DNA from: Deinococcus hopiensis KR-140
Lineage (GTDB): Bacteria; Deinococcota; Deinococci; Deinococcales; Deinococcaceae
Direction: 5' to 3'
Length of the DNA stretch: 64,000 nt
Assembly: GCA_943327755.2 (NCBI GenBank)
Contig: CALPYF020000004.1
Location: 124,001-188,000 of the forward strand
Shown here: piece by piece, positions 8,615-16,882 of the stretch
Layout of the letters: the number at the start of each line of letters is the position of its first letter
Position numbering within the stretch: position 1 is the stretch's first letter
Program-made: the position numbers and the translations under genes
The notes under the pieces: generated by a model
Database searches by the model: none
Told to the model about the DNA's origin: nothing
The model's input: only the letters and a program-made list of their open reading frames with translations

Positions 8615-9229
8615 CTACTGGATGGCGGCGCGGGCGGCCACCTCGACCGCGCGCGTCAGCTCCTCCTGTGGCAGGTACGGCACGGCCCTCGGTTCGGCCA
8701 GCGCCACCTCCGCGTTCGCCGGCAGGTGCAGGAACCCGCACGGTACGTCCTCGCGGCCCGCCGCGTGCAGGGCGTGCAGCGCGTGGAACATCACCGTGTT
8801 GCACACGAACGTCCCCGCCGTGTCGCTGATCCCGCCCGGAATGCCCGCGTCCCGCCACGCGCGCAGCGTGGCCCGCAGCGGCAGGGTGCTCAGGTACGCC
8901 GCCGGGGCGTCCGGGAGAACCGGAACGTCGTGGTACTGACGCCCGGCGTTGTCCGGGATGCGGTAATCCATGACGTTCACCGCGACCCGCTCCAGCGTCA
9001 CCTGCGGCCGCCCGCTCGCCAGTCCGGTCAGCAGCACCGCGTCCGGCGTCAGCCAGTCCAGCAGGGCGTCCAGCCGTTCACGGGCCGCGGCGGGCTCCAC
9101 GGGGAGCAGCGCGCCCTCGATCACGTACCCGCCCAGCGTGCGGCCGTGCAGCGCCTGCGCCGCGACGGCGCTGGGGTTCACGGGATGCGTGTAGAAGGGC
9201 TCGAAGCCGGTCAGCAGCAGGGTGGGCAT
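8615..9229 (-). CDS. pcp: Pyroglutamyl-peptidase I (C15 cysteine peptidase)
   Basis: Cytoplasmic cysteine peptidase removing N-terminal pyroglutamate from peptides. The 204-residue length is typical and the catalytic triad is in place: Glu80 (VTLERVAVN), Cys143 in SDTAGTFVCNTVMF and His168 (GFLHLP). The N-terminal LLTGFEPF motif is also present. ATG 9229 is preceded by a TACGCT box (9237-9242, minus strand) at 7 nt, so it is probably leaderless; the divergent gene at 9271 has the same box on the other strand within a 41-bp intergenic region. Confidence 0.95.
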   Translation of the reverse strand: MPTLLLTGFEPFYTHPVNPSAVAAQALHGRTLGGYVIEGALLPVEPAAARERLDALLDWLTPDAVLLTGLASGRPQVTLERVAVNVMDYRIPDNAGRQYHDVPVLPDAPAAYLSTLPLRATLRAWRDAGIPGGISDTAGTFVCNTVMFHALHALHAAGREDVPCGFLHLPANAEVALAEPRAVPYLPQEELTRAVEVAARAAIQ

Positions 9230-9270
9230 CCCGGGCAGCGTAGCGCGCCCCGCCCCTGTACGCTGCGGGT

Positions 9271-9729
9271 ATGCGCCGCCTTGTCCTGACCGCCCTGCTG
9301 GCCCTCACCCCGACCGCCCTGGCCGCCACGCAGTACGCCGTGCTGAAGGCCGTGACCGTGCAGGGCAGCGTCGCCACCCTGACCCTGGACTACGTGGACG
9401 TGTACAGCGACACCGACGCGGACGCCCGCCGGGTCGTCGCGCTGGGGGACTACCCGAACGCGCAGGCGTACTTCGACGCGAACCCCAGCGGGATGTACCT
9501 GCGCAACGTCAACCCGAAGCTGCGCACCCTGAAGACCGACGCGAGGACCACCTTCGACCTGTCCTGCCTGAACCGCCCGGGCGGTGTGATGACCGTCCCG
9601 CTCGTGACCTTCGTGTCCGCCTGGAAGGGGTATCACCCGCAGGGCTGCTGGCCGTTCGGCGAGAAGGTCGTCGCGCTGAACCTGAGCGGCAGCCGCGTGC
9701 TGAAGGTCGAGCAGGTGTACTTCCCCTGA
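9271..9729 (+). CDS. Secreted hypothetical protein
   Basis: 152 residues with a clear Sec signal peptide (MRRLVLTALLALTPTALAA, cleavage after Ala19 or so), followed by a mainly beta domain and two cysteines (SCLNRPGG and PQGCWPFGE) that could form one disulfide in the periplasm. No family recognised. A TACGCT box (9259-9264) stands 6 nt before ATG 9271, giving a leaderless arrangement divergent from pcp. The downstream gap to mutM is 74 bp. Confidence 0.75.
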   Translation: MRRLVLTALLALTPTALAATQYAVLKAVTVQGSVATLTLDYVDVYSDTDADARRVVALGDYPNAQAYFDANPSGMYLRNVNPKLRTLKTDARTTFDLSCLNRPGGVMTVPLVTFVSAWKGYHPQGCWPFGEKVVALNLSGSRVLKVEQVYFP

Positions 9730-9803
9730 GGATGGCAGATGGCGGCGCATCCTGAAACGAACGCCGCAGTCTGCGCGGCGGGCGGCGCCTATGCTGCGGC
9801 GGT

Positions 9804-10640
9804 ATGCCTGAACTGCCGGAAGTGGAGACCACCCGCCGCAAGATCGAGCCGCTGCTGCTGGGCCGCACGATCCTGGAGGTGCAGCACGACGCGCCCCAAA
9901 AGTACCGAGACACGCACCTCGCCGCCGGGCGGCGCGTGACGGGTCTGTCCCGGCGCGGGAAGTACCTGATGCTGCACCTCGCCGCCGCCGAGGCTGCCAC
10001 CGATTCGCCGCACGATCTGGAATTCATCGTGCACCTGGGCATGACCGGCGGGTTCCGGCTGGAGGGCGGCAAGCACACCCGCGTGACCCTGCGCACCGAC
10101 GCGGGCGACCTGTACTTCGACGACCCGCGCCGCTTCGGGAAGATGGCGGTCGTGCGGCCCGGCGAGTACGCGGACATGCCGACCCTGGCCGCCATGGGCC
10201 CCGAACCCCTCTCGGCCGACTTCCGCGAGGAGGACTTCGCGGCGCTGGCCGCGCAGGCGGGCGCCGTGAAACCCTGGCTGCTGTCCCAGAAACCTGTCAG
10301 TGGCGTGGGGAACATCTACGCCGACGAGAGCCTCTGGATGGCCGGACTGCACCCCACCCAGACCCGCCTGACCCGCGAGGAAGCCGGGCGGCTGTACCAC
10401 GCGGTCCGCGACGTGATGGGCCGCGCCGTCGAGGCGGGCGGCAGCAGCCTCGGCAAGGGCGAGGGCAACTACCGCCAGCACGACGGGCTGTCCGGCCTGT
10501 TCCAGCACGCGCACAACGTGTACGGCAAGGGCGGCGAACCCTGCCCCCGCTGCGGCACCCCCATCGACAAGAGCGTCGTCGCGCAGCGCGGCACCCACCA
10601 CTGCCCGCAGTGCCAGCCGCTGCGCCGGGAGACCGTATGA
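9804..10640 (+). CDS. mutM: Formamidopyrimidine-DNA glycosylase (Fpg)
   Basis: Base-excision repair glycosylase and AP lyase that removes 8-oxoguanine and formamidopyrimidines. 278 residues; the mature N-terminal Pro-Glu (MPELPEVETTRRKIEPLL) supplies the catalytic Pro2 and Glu3. HLGMTGGFR, the helix-two-turn-helix NIYADESLWMAGLHP and a C-terminal zinc finger (CPRC...HCPQC with Arg in VAQRGTHH) are all visible. TATGCT (9790-9795) lies 8 nt before the ATG. Its stop overlaps pdxH by 4 bp (ATGA). Relevant to oxidative and radiation damage repair. Confidence 0.97.
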   Translation: MPELPEVETTRRKIEPLLLGRTILEVQHDAPQKYRDTHLAAGRRVTGLSRRGKYLMLHLAAAEAATDSPHDLEFIVHLGMTGGFRLEGGKHTRVTLRTDAGDLYFDDPRRFGKMAVVRPGEYADMPTLAAMGPEPLSADFREEDFAALAAQAGAVKPWLLSQKPVSGVGNIYADESLWMAGLHPTQTRLTREEAGRLYHAVRDVMGRAVEAGGSSLGKGEGNYRQHDGLSGLFQHAHNVYGKGGEPCPRCGTPIDKSVVAQRGTHHCPQCQPLRRETV

Positions 10641-11281
10641 CCGACCTGACCGGACTGCGCCTGTCCTACACCCGCGCCGAGCTGCGCCGCGCCGACCTGA
10701 ACCCCGATCCGCTGGCGCAGTTCCAGGGCTGGTTGCAGGAGGCCATCAACGCGGACCTGCGAGAACCGTACGCGCTGAGTCTCGCCACCGCCGACGGGAG
10801 CGGGCGGCCCAGCGTGCGCACCGTGCTGCTGCGCGGCGCGACCCCGGCGGGCCTGACGTTCTACACGAACTACGACTCGCACAAGGGCCGCGACCTCAGC
10901 GTCAACCCGCAGGCGGAACTGCTGTTCCACTGGCCGGAACTGGAACGGCAGGTGCGCGCCTCCGGCCCGGTGACCCGCGTCCCGGACGAGGAGAGCGACG
11001 CGTACTTCCACGCCCGCCCGCGCGAATCGCAGCTGGCCGCGCACGCCAGCGACCCGCAGAGTGCGCCCACCCCCGGCCGGGAGGTGCTGGAGGCGACCTT
11101 CGCGGCCCTGCACGACCGCTACCCGGAAGGAACCGTGGTGCCCCGCCCAGCCTTCTGGGGTGGCTTCCGCGTGGTGGTGTACGAGTGGGAGTTCTGGCAG
11201 GGCCGCGCCAACCGCATGCACGACCGCTTCACGTACACCCGAAGCGGCGAGAACTGGCAGATTCAGCGCCTGATGCCGTAA
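10637..11281 (+). CDS. pdxH: Pyridoxamine 5'-phosphate oxidase
   Basis: FMN-dependent oxidase converting pyridoxine/pyridoxamine 5'-phosphate to pyridoxal phosphate. 214 residues with the family landmarks: RxxYxxxxLRRADL-type N-terminus, PYALSLATADGSGRPSVRTVLLRG (FMN/substrate site), FYTNYDSHKGRDLSVNP, and the C-terminal signature EFWQGRANRMHDRFTYTR. The start ATG 10637 overlaps the mutM stop, so it is coupled to mutM; a longer in-frame start at 10610 would lie inside mutM and is not needed. It ends 6 bp before the convergent gene's stop. Confidence 0.96.
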   Translation: MTDLTGLRLSYTRAELRRADLNPDPLAQFQGWLQEAINADLREPYALSLATADGSGRPSVRTVLLRGATPAGLTFYTNYDSHKGRDLSVNPQAELLFHWPELERQVRASGPVTRVPDEESDAYFHARPRESQLAAHASDPQSAPTPGREVLEATFAALHDRYPEGTVVPRPAFWGGFRVVVYEWEFWQGRANRMHDRFTYTRSGENWQIQRLMP

Positions 11282-11286
11282 CCGGT

Positions 11287-12774
11287 TCAGCTGCCGCCGA
11301 AGGTCAGGTCCGCGTGATCCTCGCCCAGCAGCGCGCGGCGTTCCTCGCCGGTCAGGGCGATCAGGACGCGCCGCAGCACCATGTCCACCGCCTGCTCGGC
11401 GCTCTCGTCCAGCGTCAGGCCGTCCAGCATCGGCACCTCGTACTGGTGGGCCAGCGCCTCGAGTTCGTCCTGCATGGCGCGGATCTCGCGGAAGTAGCCC
11501 ATGTAGCGGTGCAGGGGGCGGCTGGCGGCGGTTTCCGTGTCGCGGCTCTCGAAGTGGCGGCGGTGCTCGTCCGCGTCGGGCAGCGTCACCAGCAGCGGCA
11601 CCACGATCGCGCCCGCGTAGGAATCCGCGCGGATGTACCCGGGGACCAGATGCACGCCCTCCAGCACCAGACTGCTGCCCTCCTGCACGCTGCGCTGCAC
11701 GACGGCGCTCAGGCCCACGCTGACCTGCTGCACCTGATCCCGGAAACCTGCGATCAGCGAGGGCCGGTCCGGATGCTCGGGGCGGGGCGCGCCGGGCGGC
11801 AGGAGCGCCTCCCAGGCGTTGAAGGTGCTGGCGTGCAGCGTGGGCAGCAGCGCGGGGGAGACCATGGCGCGCATGACCTCCCGGATGGAATCGGTGCTGA
11901 CCACCCGCGCGATGCCCAGGCGGTAGGCGATCTCGGCGGCCAGGAAGCTCTTGCCGGTGCCGCTCACGCCGCCCAGCAGCACGATCACCGGGCGCGGCGG
12001 GCGGCGGATCACGCGCAGCAGGCGATACCGCGCGCTGACGTCCGGGCCGACCTCGTCGCGCAGCAGCGCCTCGACCTTCTGGCGGATCTCGTGCCGGGGA
12101 ATCACGCGGTCGTCACGGCCGCGCAGGTCCCGCTGGGTCACGCGGGCCACCTTGCGCGCCACGTCCGGCGTGACGCCCGCCGCGAGCATGCTCTGCACCA
12201 GGATGCCCTTGCTGAACGGGCTGGGCACGCTGCTGCCCTCGCCCAGCACGCCCAGCTTCCCGCGGTTGTGCCGCAGGTAGCGGTAGGTCAGGCGCAGGTG
12301 CTCGCCGTAGCGTTCGGCCAGCGCGGCCTCGGTGCGGTTGTCGATCTCCTCGGCGCTCAGGCTGGTCACGCCCTGCTGGCGCAGCCGCACGTCCACGACG
12401 CTGGCGGTCGCGTAGGCGTCCTTGCCGGACAGGCCCGCGTCCTCCAGCGTGCGGGCCAGCACGCCCCGACTGAACGGCAGGTCGCCCTTCTTGGCGGTCA
12501 CGAAGATGTCCTGGAAGGCGGGCGTCTGCGCCTGCGCCGCCTGCGCGATCTCGTCCCCGGCCACGTCGCGGGCCACCTCGACCATCAGGGCCTTGAGTTC
12601 TGCCGGGCTGACCACGGTGCGCCGCGCCAGCCGCAGCTGCTGCTCCACGCGGCGGGACACGGCGGACGCCATCGGCGCGCTGGCCCCGGCATTCACCAGG
12701 GACTCGACGAGCAGGCCGCGACTGAACGGGAAGGTGGTGCGGGCCGACCCCACCCGCAGTTCCGGGTGCGTCAT
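11287..12774 (-). CDS. 2-phosphoglycerate kinase-like protein with three ATP-cone-like repeats
   Basis: 495 residues. The C-terminal half holds a P-loop kinase domain (LLGGVSGTGKSFLAAEIA, then VSTDSIREVMRAMV and LVLEGVHLVPGYI) similar to archaeal 2-phosphoglycerate kinase, which makes 2,3-bisphosphoglycerate on the way to the thermoprotectant cyclic-2,3-DPG. The N-terminal half contains three copies of a module starting PFSRGLLVESLVNAG, PFSRGVLARTLEDAG and PFSKGILVQSMLAAG, reminiscent of ATP-cone regulatory domains. ATG 12774 overlaps the stop of a mini-ORF (12771-12806). The physiological product in this bacterium is unknown; a general small-molecule kinase is an alternative. Confidence 0.8.
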   Translation of the reverse strand: MTHPELRVGSARTTFPFSRGLLVESLVNAGASAPMASAVSRRVEQQLRLARRTVVSPAELKALMVEVARDVAGDEIAQAAQAQTPAFQDIFVTAKKGDLPFSRGVLARTLEDAGLSGKDAYATASVVDVRLRQQGVTSLSAEEIDNRTEAALAERYGEHLRLTYRYLRHNRGKLGVLGEGSSVPSPFSKGILVQSMLAAGVTPDVARKVARVTQRDLRGRDDRVIPRHEIRQKVEALLRDEVGPDVSARYRLLRVIRRPPRPVIVLLGGVSGTGKSFLAAEIAYRLGIARVVSTDSIREVMRAMVSPALLPTLHASTFNAWEALLPPGAPRPEHPDRPSLIAGFRDQVQQVSVGLSAVVQRSVQEGSSLVLEGVHLVPGYIRADSYAGAIVVPLLVTLPDADEHRRHFESRDTETAASRPLHRYMGYFREIRAMQDELEALAHQYEVPMLDGLTLDESAEQAVDMVLRRVLIALTGEERRALLGEDHADLTFGGS

Positions 12775-12806
12775 GCCCGCACCGGCCGCAGGGGGGAGCG
12801 AGTCAT
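12771..12806 (-). CDS. 11-codon upstream mini-ORF coupled to the kinase gene
   Basis: MTRSPLRPVRA. The ATG at 12806 lies 6 nt after a TACACT -10 box (12813-12818, minus strand), exactly the leaderless spacing used by other genes here, and its TGA shares the ATGA overlap with the ATG of the 2-phosphoglycerate-kinase-like gene. The main gene lacks a good Shine-Dalgarno at normal spacing, so translation may depend on ribosomes finishing the mini-ORF. Predicted only from layout; no homology is claimed. Confidence 0.45.
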   Translation of the reverse strand: MTRSPLRPVRA

Positions 12807-12868
12807 CAGCGCAGTGTAGACCCTGACGGGAAGCCCGGCGTGACGGAGTACCCGTTCAGGCACAGGCC

Positions 12869-13480
12869 TCAGCGCGCGTCGCGTTTCACGGCGCCTTCCA
12901 GCAGGAGGTTCAGCGCCAGGCGCATCTCCTCCTGCAGGGGCCGCTCGGTGCCGTACGCACTCCAGCGCAGCGCAACCATCAGGTACGTGTCGGCGATCAG
13001 GTTGCTGATGCGCTGCAGGGACAGGTCGGTGCGCATCATGCCCGCCTGATGCATGGGCCGCAGGATCAGCTCGATGACCTTGCTCAGCGGCAGCGCCTGG
13101 TACGCGGTGCGGGCCCGCTCGGGGTTGGGGTTCATGACCTCGTACGCCAGCGGCGGGAACAGATCGCGTTCGCGGGTGTTCTCGTCGGCGAGGCGGTCCC
13201 AGACCTCGTACAGCACCGTCAGGGGGGGCGTGCCGTCGTGCAGGCGGGCCTCGGCGTGGTCGCGCAAACGGTTCATGACCTCGCTGCCGTAGTCGAGCAG
13301 CACCGCTTCCTTGTACGGGTAGTAGTTGAAGAACGTGCCGCGCGAGACGTTGCTGGCCTTGGCGATGTCGGTCGCGGTGGTCGTCTGGAACCCGCCGCGT
13401 TTGAACAGGTCAATGGCGACGTTGTAGATGCGGGCGCGGCGGCGCTCCTTCTGGCGTTCGCGCAGCGAGGTTGAATCCAT
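12869..13480 (-). CDS. TetR/AcrR family transcriptional regulator
   Basis: 203 residues. The N-terminal helix-turn-helix is typical: RIYNVAIDLFKRGGFQTTTATDIAKASNVSRGTFFNYYPYKEAVLLDYG (about residues 18-66), followed by an all-helical ligand-binding domain. Start ATG 13480 with GGAG about 5 nt upstream; the longer frame to 13921 runs into ppgK and is not used. A 7-bp inverted repeat (13518-13534) upstream may be its own operator. The ligand and targets are unknown; the divergent ppgK gene is a candidate target. Confidence 0.88.
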   Translation of the reverse strand: MDSTSLRERQKERRRARIYNVAIDLFKRGGFQTTTATDIAKASNVSRGTFFNYYPYKEAVLLDYGSEVMNRLRDHAEARLHDGTPPLTVLYEVWDRLADENTRERDLFPPLAYEVMNPNPERARTAYQALPLSKVIELILRPMHQAGMMRTDLSLQRISNLIADTYLMVALRWSAYGTERPLQEEMRLALNLLLEGAVKRDAR

Positions 13481-13517
13481 GATTCTCCAGGGTATAGCGC
13501 TTTCGGTACAAAATTGC

Positions 13518-13534
13518 ACCCCGTCCAACGGGGT
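13518..13534. promoter_or_regulatory. Inverted repeat between tetR and ppgK
   Basis: ACCCCGTCCAACGGGGT has perfect 7-bp arms around a 3-nt centre. It lies 38 bp upstream of the tetR start and about 85 bp upstream of the ppgK -10 box (TACGCT 13619-13624). A minus-strand TATACC (13491-13496) could be the tetR -10, which would put the repeat near its -35 region. Autoregulation is inference; a short hairpin RNA is the alternative. Confidence 0.35.
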
Positions 13535-13631
13535 TGTCTGCCTCTGGCCCTGGGCCGCCAACCAGTCAGGACGGGGAGCCTCGTATGACACCCCCCTGAC
13601 CGGCTTCCGCGCGTGGGGTACGCTGAGGCGC

Positions 13632-14450
13632 ATGAGTGTGATCCTGGGCATCGACATCGGCGGGAGCGGCATCAAGGGCGCGCCCGTGGACACCCGCACC
13701 GGCAAGCTCACCGCCGAACGGCACCGCATCCCCACCCCCGAAGGTGCCGCGCCGGAGGACGTCAAACGGGTCGTGGCGCAGCTCGTCGAGCACTTCGGCC
13801 TGCCTGGGGCGGTCGGCGTGACCTTCCCCGGCATCGTGCAGCGCGGCCACACCCTCTCGGCCGCGAACGTCCACCCGGACTGGGTCGGCCTGAACGCCGA
13901 CGCGCTGTTCACCGACGCCACCGGGCACGAGGTTCACCTGATCAACGACGCCGACGCCGCCGGACTCGCCGAAGCCCGCTTCGGCGCCGGGCAGAGCGAG
14001 ACGGGCAGCGTCCTCGTGCTGACCTTCGGCACCGGGATCGGCAGCGCCCTGGTGCATGACGGCGTGCTGGTGCCCAACACCGAGCTGGGCCACCTGTGGC
14101 TGCGCGACAAGCACGCCGAGACCTGGGCGTCCGACCGCGCGCGCGAACGCGACGACCTGAACTGGAAACAGTGGAGCAAGCGCGCCAGCACGTACCTGCA
14201 GCACCTGGAACTGCTGTTCAGCCCGGAACTGTTCATCATCGGCGGCGGTGTCAGCAAAAAGGCCGACAAGTGGCGCGAGCACCTCAAGGCCGAACGCACC
14301 CGCGTCGTGCCCGCGCAGCTGCTGAACGAGGCCGGGATCATCGGGGCCGCCATGATGGCCGCCGGAAGCGACCCGGCCCTGACGGCCCAGCTGGCCGCAC
14401 CGGCTGCCCCCAGCGCCGCGCGCCGGGCCCCCCGCAAGACCAGCGGCTGA
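13632..14450 (+). CDS. ppgK: Polyphosphate glucokinase (ROK family)
   Basis: Phosphorylates glucose using inorganic polyphosphate (and often ATP) as donor. 272 residues with ROK phosphate-binding motifs GIDIGGSGIKG near the N-terminus, INDADAAGLAEARFG with the catalytic Asp, and FGTGIGSALVHDGVLVPNTELGH, the last being characteristic of PpgK proteins. The C-terminal tail (about residues 250-272) is Ala/Pro-rich and likely disordered. A TACGCT box (13619-13624) lies 7 nt before ATG 13632, a leaderless layout. Stored polyphosphate would be the phosphoryl source (established for the family). Confidence 0.92.
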   Translation: MSVILGIDIGGSGIKGAPVDTRTGKLTAERHRIPTPEGAAPEDVKRVVAQLVEHFGLPGAVGVTFPGIVQRGHTLSAANVHPDWVGLNADALFTDATGHEVHLINDADAAGLAEARFGAGQSETGSVLVLTFGTGIGSALVHDGVLVPNTELGHLWLRDKHAETWASDRARERDDLNWKQWSKRASTYLQHLELLFSPELFIIGGGVSKKADKWREHLKAERTRVVPAQLLNEAGIIGAAMMAAGSDPALTAQLAAPAAPSAARRAPRKTSG

Positions 14451-14494
14451 CCCGGCCCGGGAACCCGCGCGCGGCTGGCCCCGTACAGGCCTCC

Positions 14495-15229
14495 ATGGGA
14501 TTCCTCAAGAAGATGATGGCCGCCATCGGCGTCGGCGGCGCGCGCGTCGACGCCCAGGTCCACACCCCCGCCGTGCGCATCGGCGACAGCGTCACCGGCG
14601 TGCTGGTCGTGCAGGGCGGGAACCTCGACCAGCGCATCGAACGCGTGAACCTCGGGCTCGCCACCCGCTATAAAAGCGACGACAGCTACGTCTCGCACCA
14701 GCTGAGCAAATTCCAGGTGATCCCCACCTTCGAACTGCGCGCCGGGGAACGCCGCGAATTCCCCTTCAGCATCCCCGTCGAGGCGGGCACGCCCCTGTCG
14801 CTGCCCGGCACGCAGCTGTGGCTCGCGACCGACATGGACATCGCGGGCGCTGTCGATCCCGGTGACCAGGACCACCTCCAGATCCTACCCAGCCGCGAGA
14901 TGGAGGTGCTGTTCCAGGGCGCGCAGCGCCTGGGCTTCCAGCTGAGCGGCAGCGAGATCGAGTACCACCACGGCCGCATCGTGCAGGAGATCAGCTTCCG
15001 CCCCCCGCACGGCCAGTACCGCATCGCCGAGATCGAGATGATGCTCTTCCCGCAGGCAGGCGGCCTGGACGTCATCCTGGAAGTGGACCGCCGCGCTACG
15101 GGCGTCGCCAGCCTGTTCACCAGCGAATTCGAACAGCGCGGCCGCTGGCACCTGAGCGCCGCTACCCTGGCCGCCGGGCCGGACACCGTCGCCCGCGAAC
15201 TCGAAGCCCGCATCCGCGCGCTGCTGTAA
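14495..15229 (+). CDS. Spo0M-like (SpoOM) arrestin-fold protein
   Basis: 244 residues, full length for the sporulation-control SpoOM family, which is found well outside spore formers. Seen: the N-terminal FLKKMMAAIGVGGARVDAQVHTPAV start, a beta-sandwich with IERVNLGLATRYK and the family's GERREFPFSIPV strand, and a C-terminal half with EFEQRGRWHL. Members have an arrestin-like fold and a signalling or cytoskeletal role that is not well defined. ATG 14495 follows ppgK by 44 bp; a strong terminator follows (15239). Function in a non-sporulating organism is unknown. Confidence 0.85.
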   Translation: MGFLKKMMAAIGVGGARVDAQVHTPAVRIGDSVTGVLVVQGGNLDQRIERVNLGLATRYKSDDSYVSHQLSKFQVIPTFELRAGERREFPFSIPVEAGTPLSLPGTQLWLATDMDIAGAVDPGDQDHLQILPSREMEVLFQGAQRLGFQLSGSEIEYHHGRIVQEISFRPPHGQYRIAEIEMMLFPQAGGLDVILEVDRRATGVASLFTSEFEQRGRWHLSAATLAAGPDTVARELEARIRALL

Positions 15230-15238
15230 GCCAGGACA

Positions 15239-15274
15239 GCGCCGCCCCCCGTGATAAGGGGGCGGCGCGTTTTT
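15239..15274 (+). terminator. Intrinsic terminator after the Spo0M-like gene
   Basis: Perfect 11-bp stem GCGCCGCCCCC (15239-15249) / GGGGGCGGCGC (15258-15268), 8-nt loop, then GTTTTTC. It ends the ppgK/Spo0M direction and separates it from the convergent ABC ATPase gene. Confidence 0.93.
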
Positions 15275-15281
15275 CTGACTG

Positions 15282-16031
15282 TTACTCGCCCAGCAGGCGT
15301 TTCAGGTCGTCCACGCTCGTCTGCGCGGCGGGGGCGTCCAGCGCCACCTGACCGCCGCGCAGGGCCACGACCCGCTGGCCCAGGTGCAGGGCTTCTTCCA
15401 GCTGGTGCGTGACGAACACGACGGTCACGCCGGACTGCCGCCAGAGGGTCAGCAGTTCGTCGGCCAGGGTGGTGCGGGTCGCGTGGTCCAGGGCGCTGAA
15501 GGGCTCGTCGAGCAGCAGCAGGCCCGGGCGGGTGACCAGGGCGCGCGCCAGGGCGACGCGCTGGCGCTGCCCGCCGCTGAGTTCGTGCGGGCGGCGCGGG
15601 CCGTAGCCGTCCAGGCCGACCTGCCGCAGCGCGTCCTGTACGCGCGCGTCCCGTTCGGCGCGGGGTACGCCGCGCAGGCCGAAGGCGACGTTCCCGGCGA
15701 CGGTCAGCCAGGGGAACAGCGCGGCCTCCTGCTGCACCAGGGTCAGGCGGGGGTGCGGGCCGCGCACGACCTCACCGCCCAGCCGGATCTGGCCCGACTG
15801 GGGTTTCAGGAACCCGGCCAGGAGGCTCAGCAGGGTGCTCTTGCCGCTGCCGGACGGCCCGACCACGCACAGGAACTCCCCGCCCGGCACGTCCAGGTTC
15901 AGCGGGCCGACACCTGCGCCCGCCGCGCGGCGGCCCTGGTAGTGATACGTCACGCCGTCCAGGCTCAGGGGCGCGCCGCCACGTTCGGCGGTGCGGGGGG
16001 CGGGGGCGGCGCGGTTCATGGTGGTGGTCAT
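15282..16031 (-). CDS. ABC importer ATP-binding protein, SsuB/TauB type
   Basis: 249-residue nucleotide-binding subunit. Walker A GPSGSGKSTLLSLLAGF, Q-loop LVQQEAALFPW, signature LSGGQRQRVALARAL, Walker B LLLLDEPFSALD and H-loop VTHQLEEAL are all intact; the FPWLTVAGNVAFGL context matches the nitrate/sulfonate/taurine subfamily. The ATG at 16031 overlaps the permease stop (ATGA). It is the last gene of the downstream importer trio (binding protein, permease, ATPase) that follows the sulfate-assimilation genes on the same strand, which points to a sulfur compound as cargo (inference). Confidence 0.92.
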   Translation of the reverse strand: MTTTMNRAAPAPRTAERGGAPLSLDGVTYHYQGRRAAGAGVGPLNLDVPGGEFLCVVGPSGSGKSTLLSLLAGFLKPQSGQIRLGGEVVRGPHPRLTLVQQEAALFPWLTVAGNVAFGLRGVPRAERDARVQDALRQVGLDGYGPRRPHELSGGQRQRVALARALVTRPGLLLLDEPFSALDHATRTTLADELLTLWRQSGVTVVFVTHQLEEALHLGQRVVALRGGQVALDAPAAQTSVDDLKRLLGE

Positions 16032-16864
16032 TGTGGCACCTCCAGGCCGTAGTCACGCCGGACGCGGCCCTCAGCGGCGCGCAGTAGCGAGTCGAACAGC
16101 CCGCCGATCACGCCGATGATGATGATCGTCGCCAGGACCAGCGCCACGTTCGCGGTGTTCCGCCCGACCTCCAGCTGCTCGCCCAGACTGGCCGCCCCGG
16201 CGATCAGGAGCTCCCCGCCGACCAGGGCGCGCCACGCGAAGCTCCAGGCGGTGCGCAGCCCAGTCAGGATGCTGGGCACGCTGGCGGGCAGCAGCACGCG
16301 CACGATCAGGCTCAGCGAGCTGGCCCCCAGGGTGCGGCCCGCCACGCGCAGCGCCGGGGGGACGTTCAGCAGCGCGCCGGACACCGCCAGCGCCACCGGA
16401 ATGAAGCCTTCCAGGATGACCACGAACAGCACGGCGCGTTCGTTCAGGCCCAGGAACAGGATCGCGAACGGCACGAACGCGATGCTGGGGACGCTCTGGA
16501 TGCCGGTCAGGTACGCGCCCAGCGTGGTCCGCAGCGGCCGCCACGCGCCCATCAGCAGGCCCACGACGACGCCCAGCAGCACGGCGATCACGTACCCGGT
16601 CAGGACGCGGCGCAGACTTCCGCCGATGGCGGACAGCAGCTTGCCGTCCTGCGGGCCGGTGCCCCACAGGCCGTAGCTGATCTCGGTCCACACGGCTTTC
16701 GGACCGGGAAACACGTACGGCGGGTACAGCTTGAGCACGTCGGTGACCAGCCACCACGCGCCCAGGATGACCAGCAGGCCCACGAGCTGCGTGACCAGGG
16801 TCTGCCAGCGGCCCGGGCCCCGCGCGGCGCGGGTGGGTTGAATGTCAGGGGAGAGGGCGGTCAT
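16028..16864 (-). CDS. ABC importer permease, SsuC/TauC type
   Basis: 278 residues, six predicted membrane helices of the binding-protein-dependent transport fold. The coupling-helix region GRTLGASSLSLIVRVLLPASVPSILTGLRTAWSFAWRALVGGELL is typical of the sulfonate/nitrate/taurine permeases. The first about 25 residues form a charged cytoplasmic N-terminus. It starts 18 bp downstream of the binding-protein gene and overlaps the ATPase gene by 4 bp. Confidence 0.92.
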   Translation of the reverse strand: MTALSPDIQPTRAARGPGRWQTLVTQLVGLLVILGAWWLVTDVLKLYPPYVFPGPKAVWTEISYGLWGTGPQDGKLLSAIGGSLRRVLTGYVIAVLLGVVVGLLMGAWRPLRTTLGAYLTGIQSVPSIAFVPFAILFLGLNERAVLFVVILEGFIPVALAVSGALLNVPPALRVAGRTLGASSLSLIVRVLLPASVPSILTGLRTAWSFAWRALVGGELLIAGAASLGEQLEVGRNTANVALVLATIIIIGVIGGLFDSLLRAAEGRVRRDYGLEVPQ

Positions 16865-16882
16865 AGCGGTTCCTCCCCGGGG

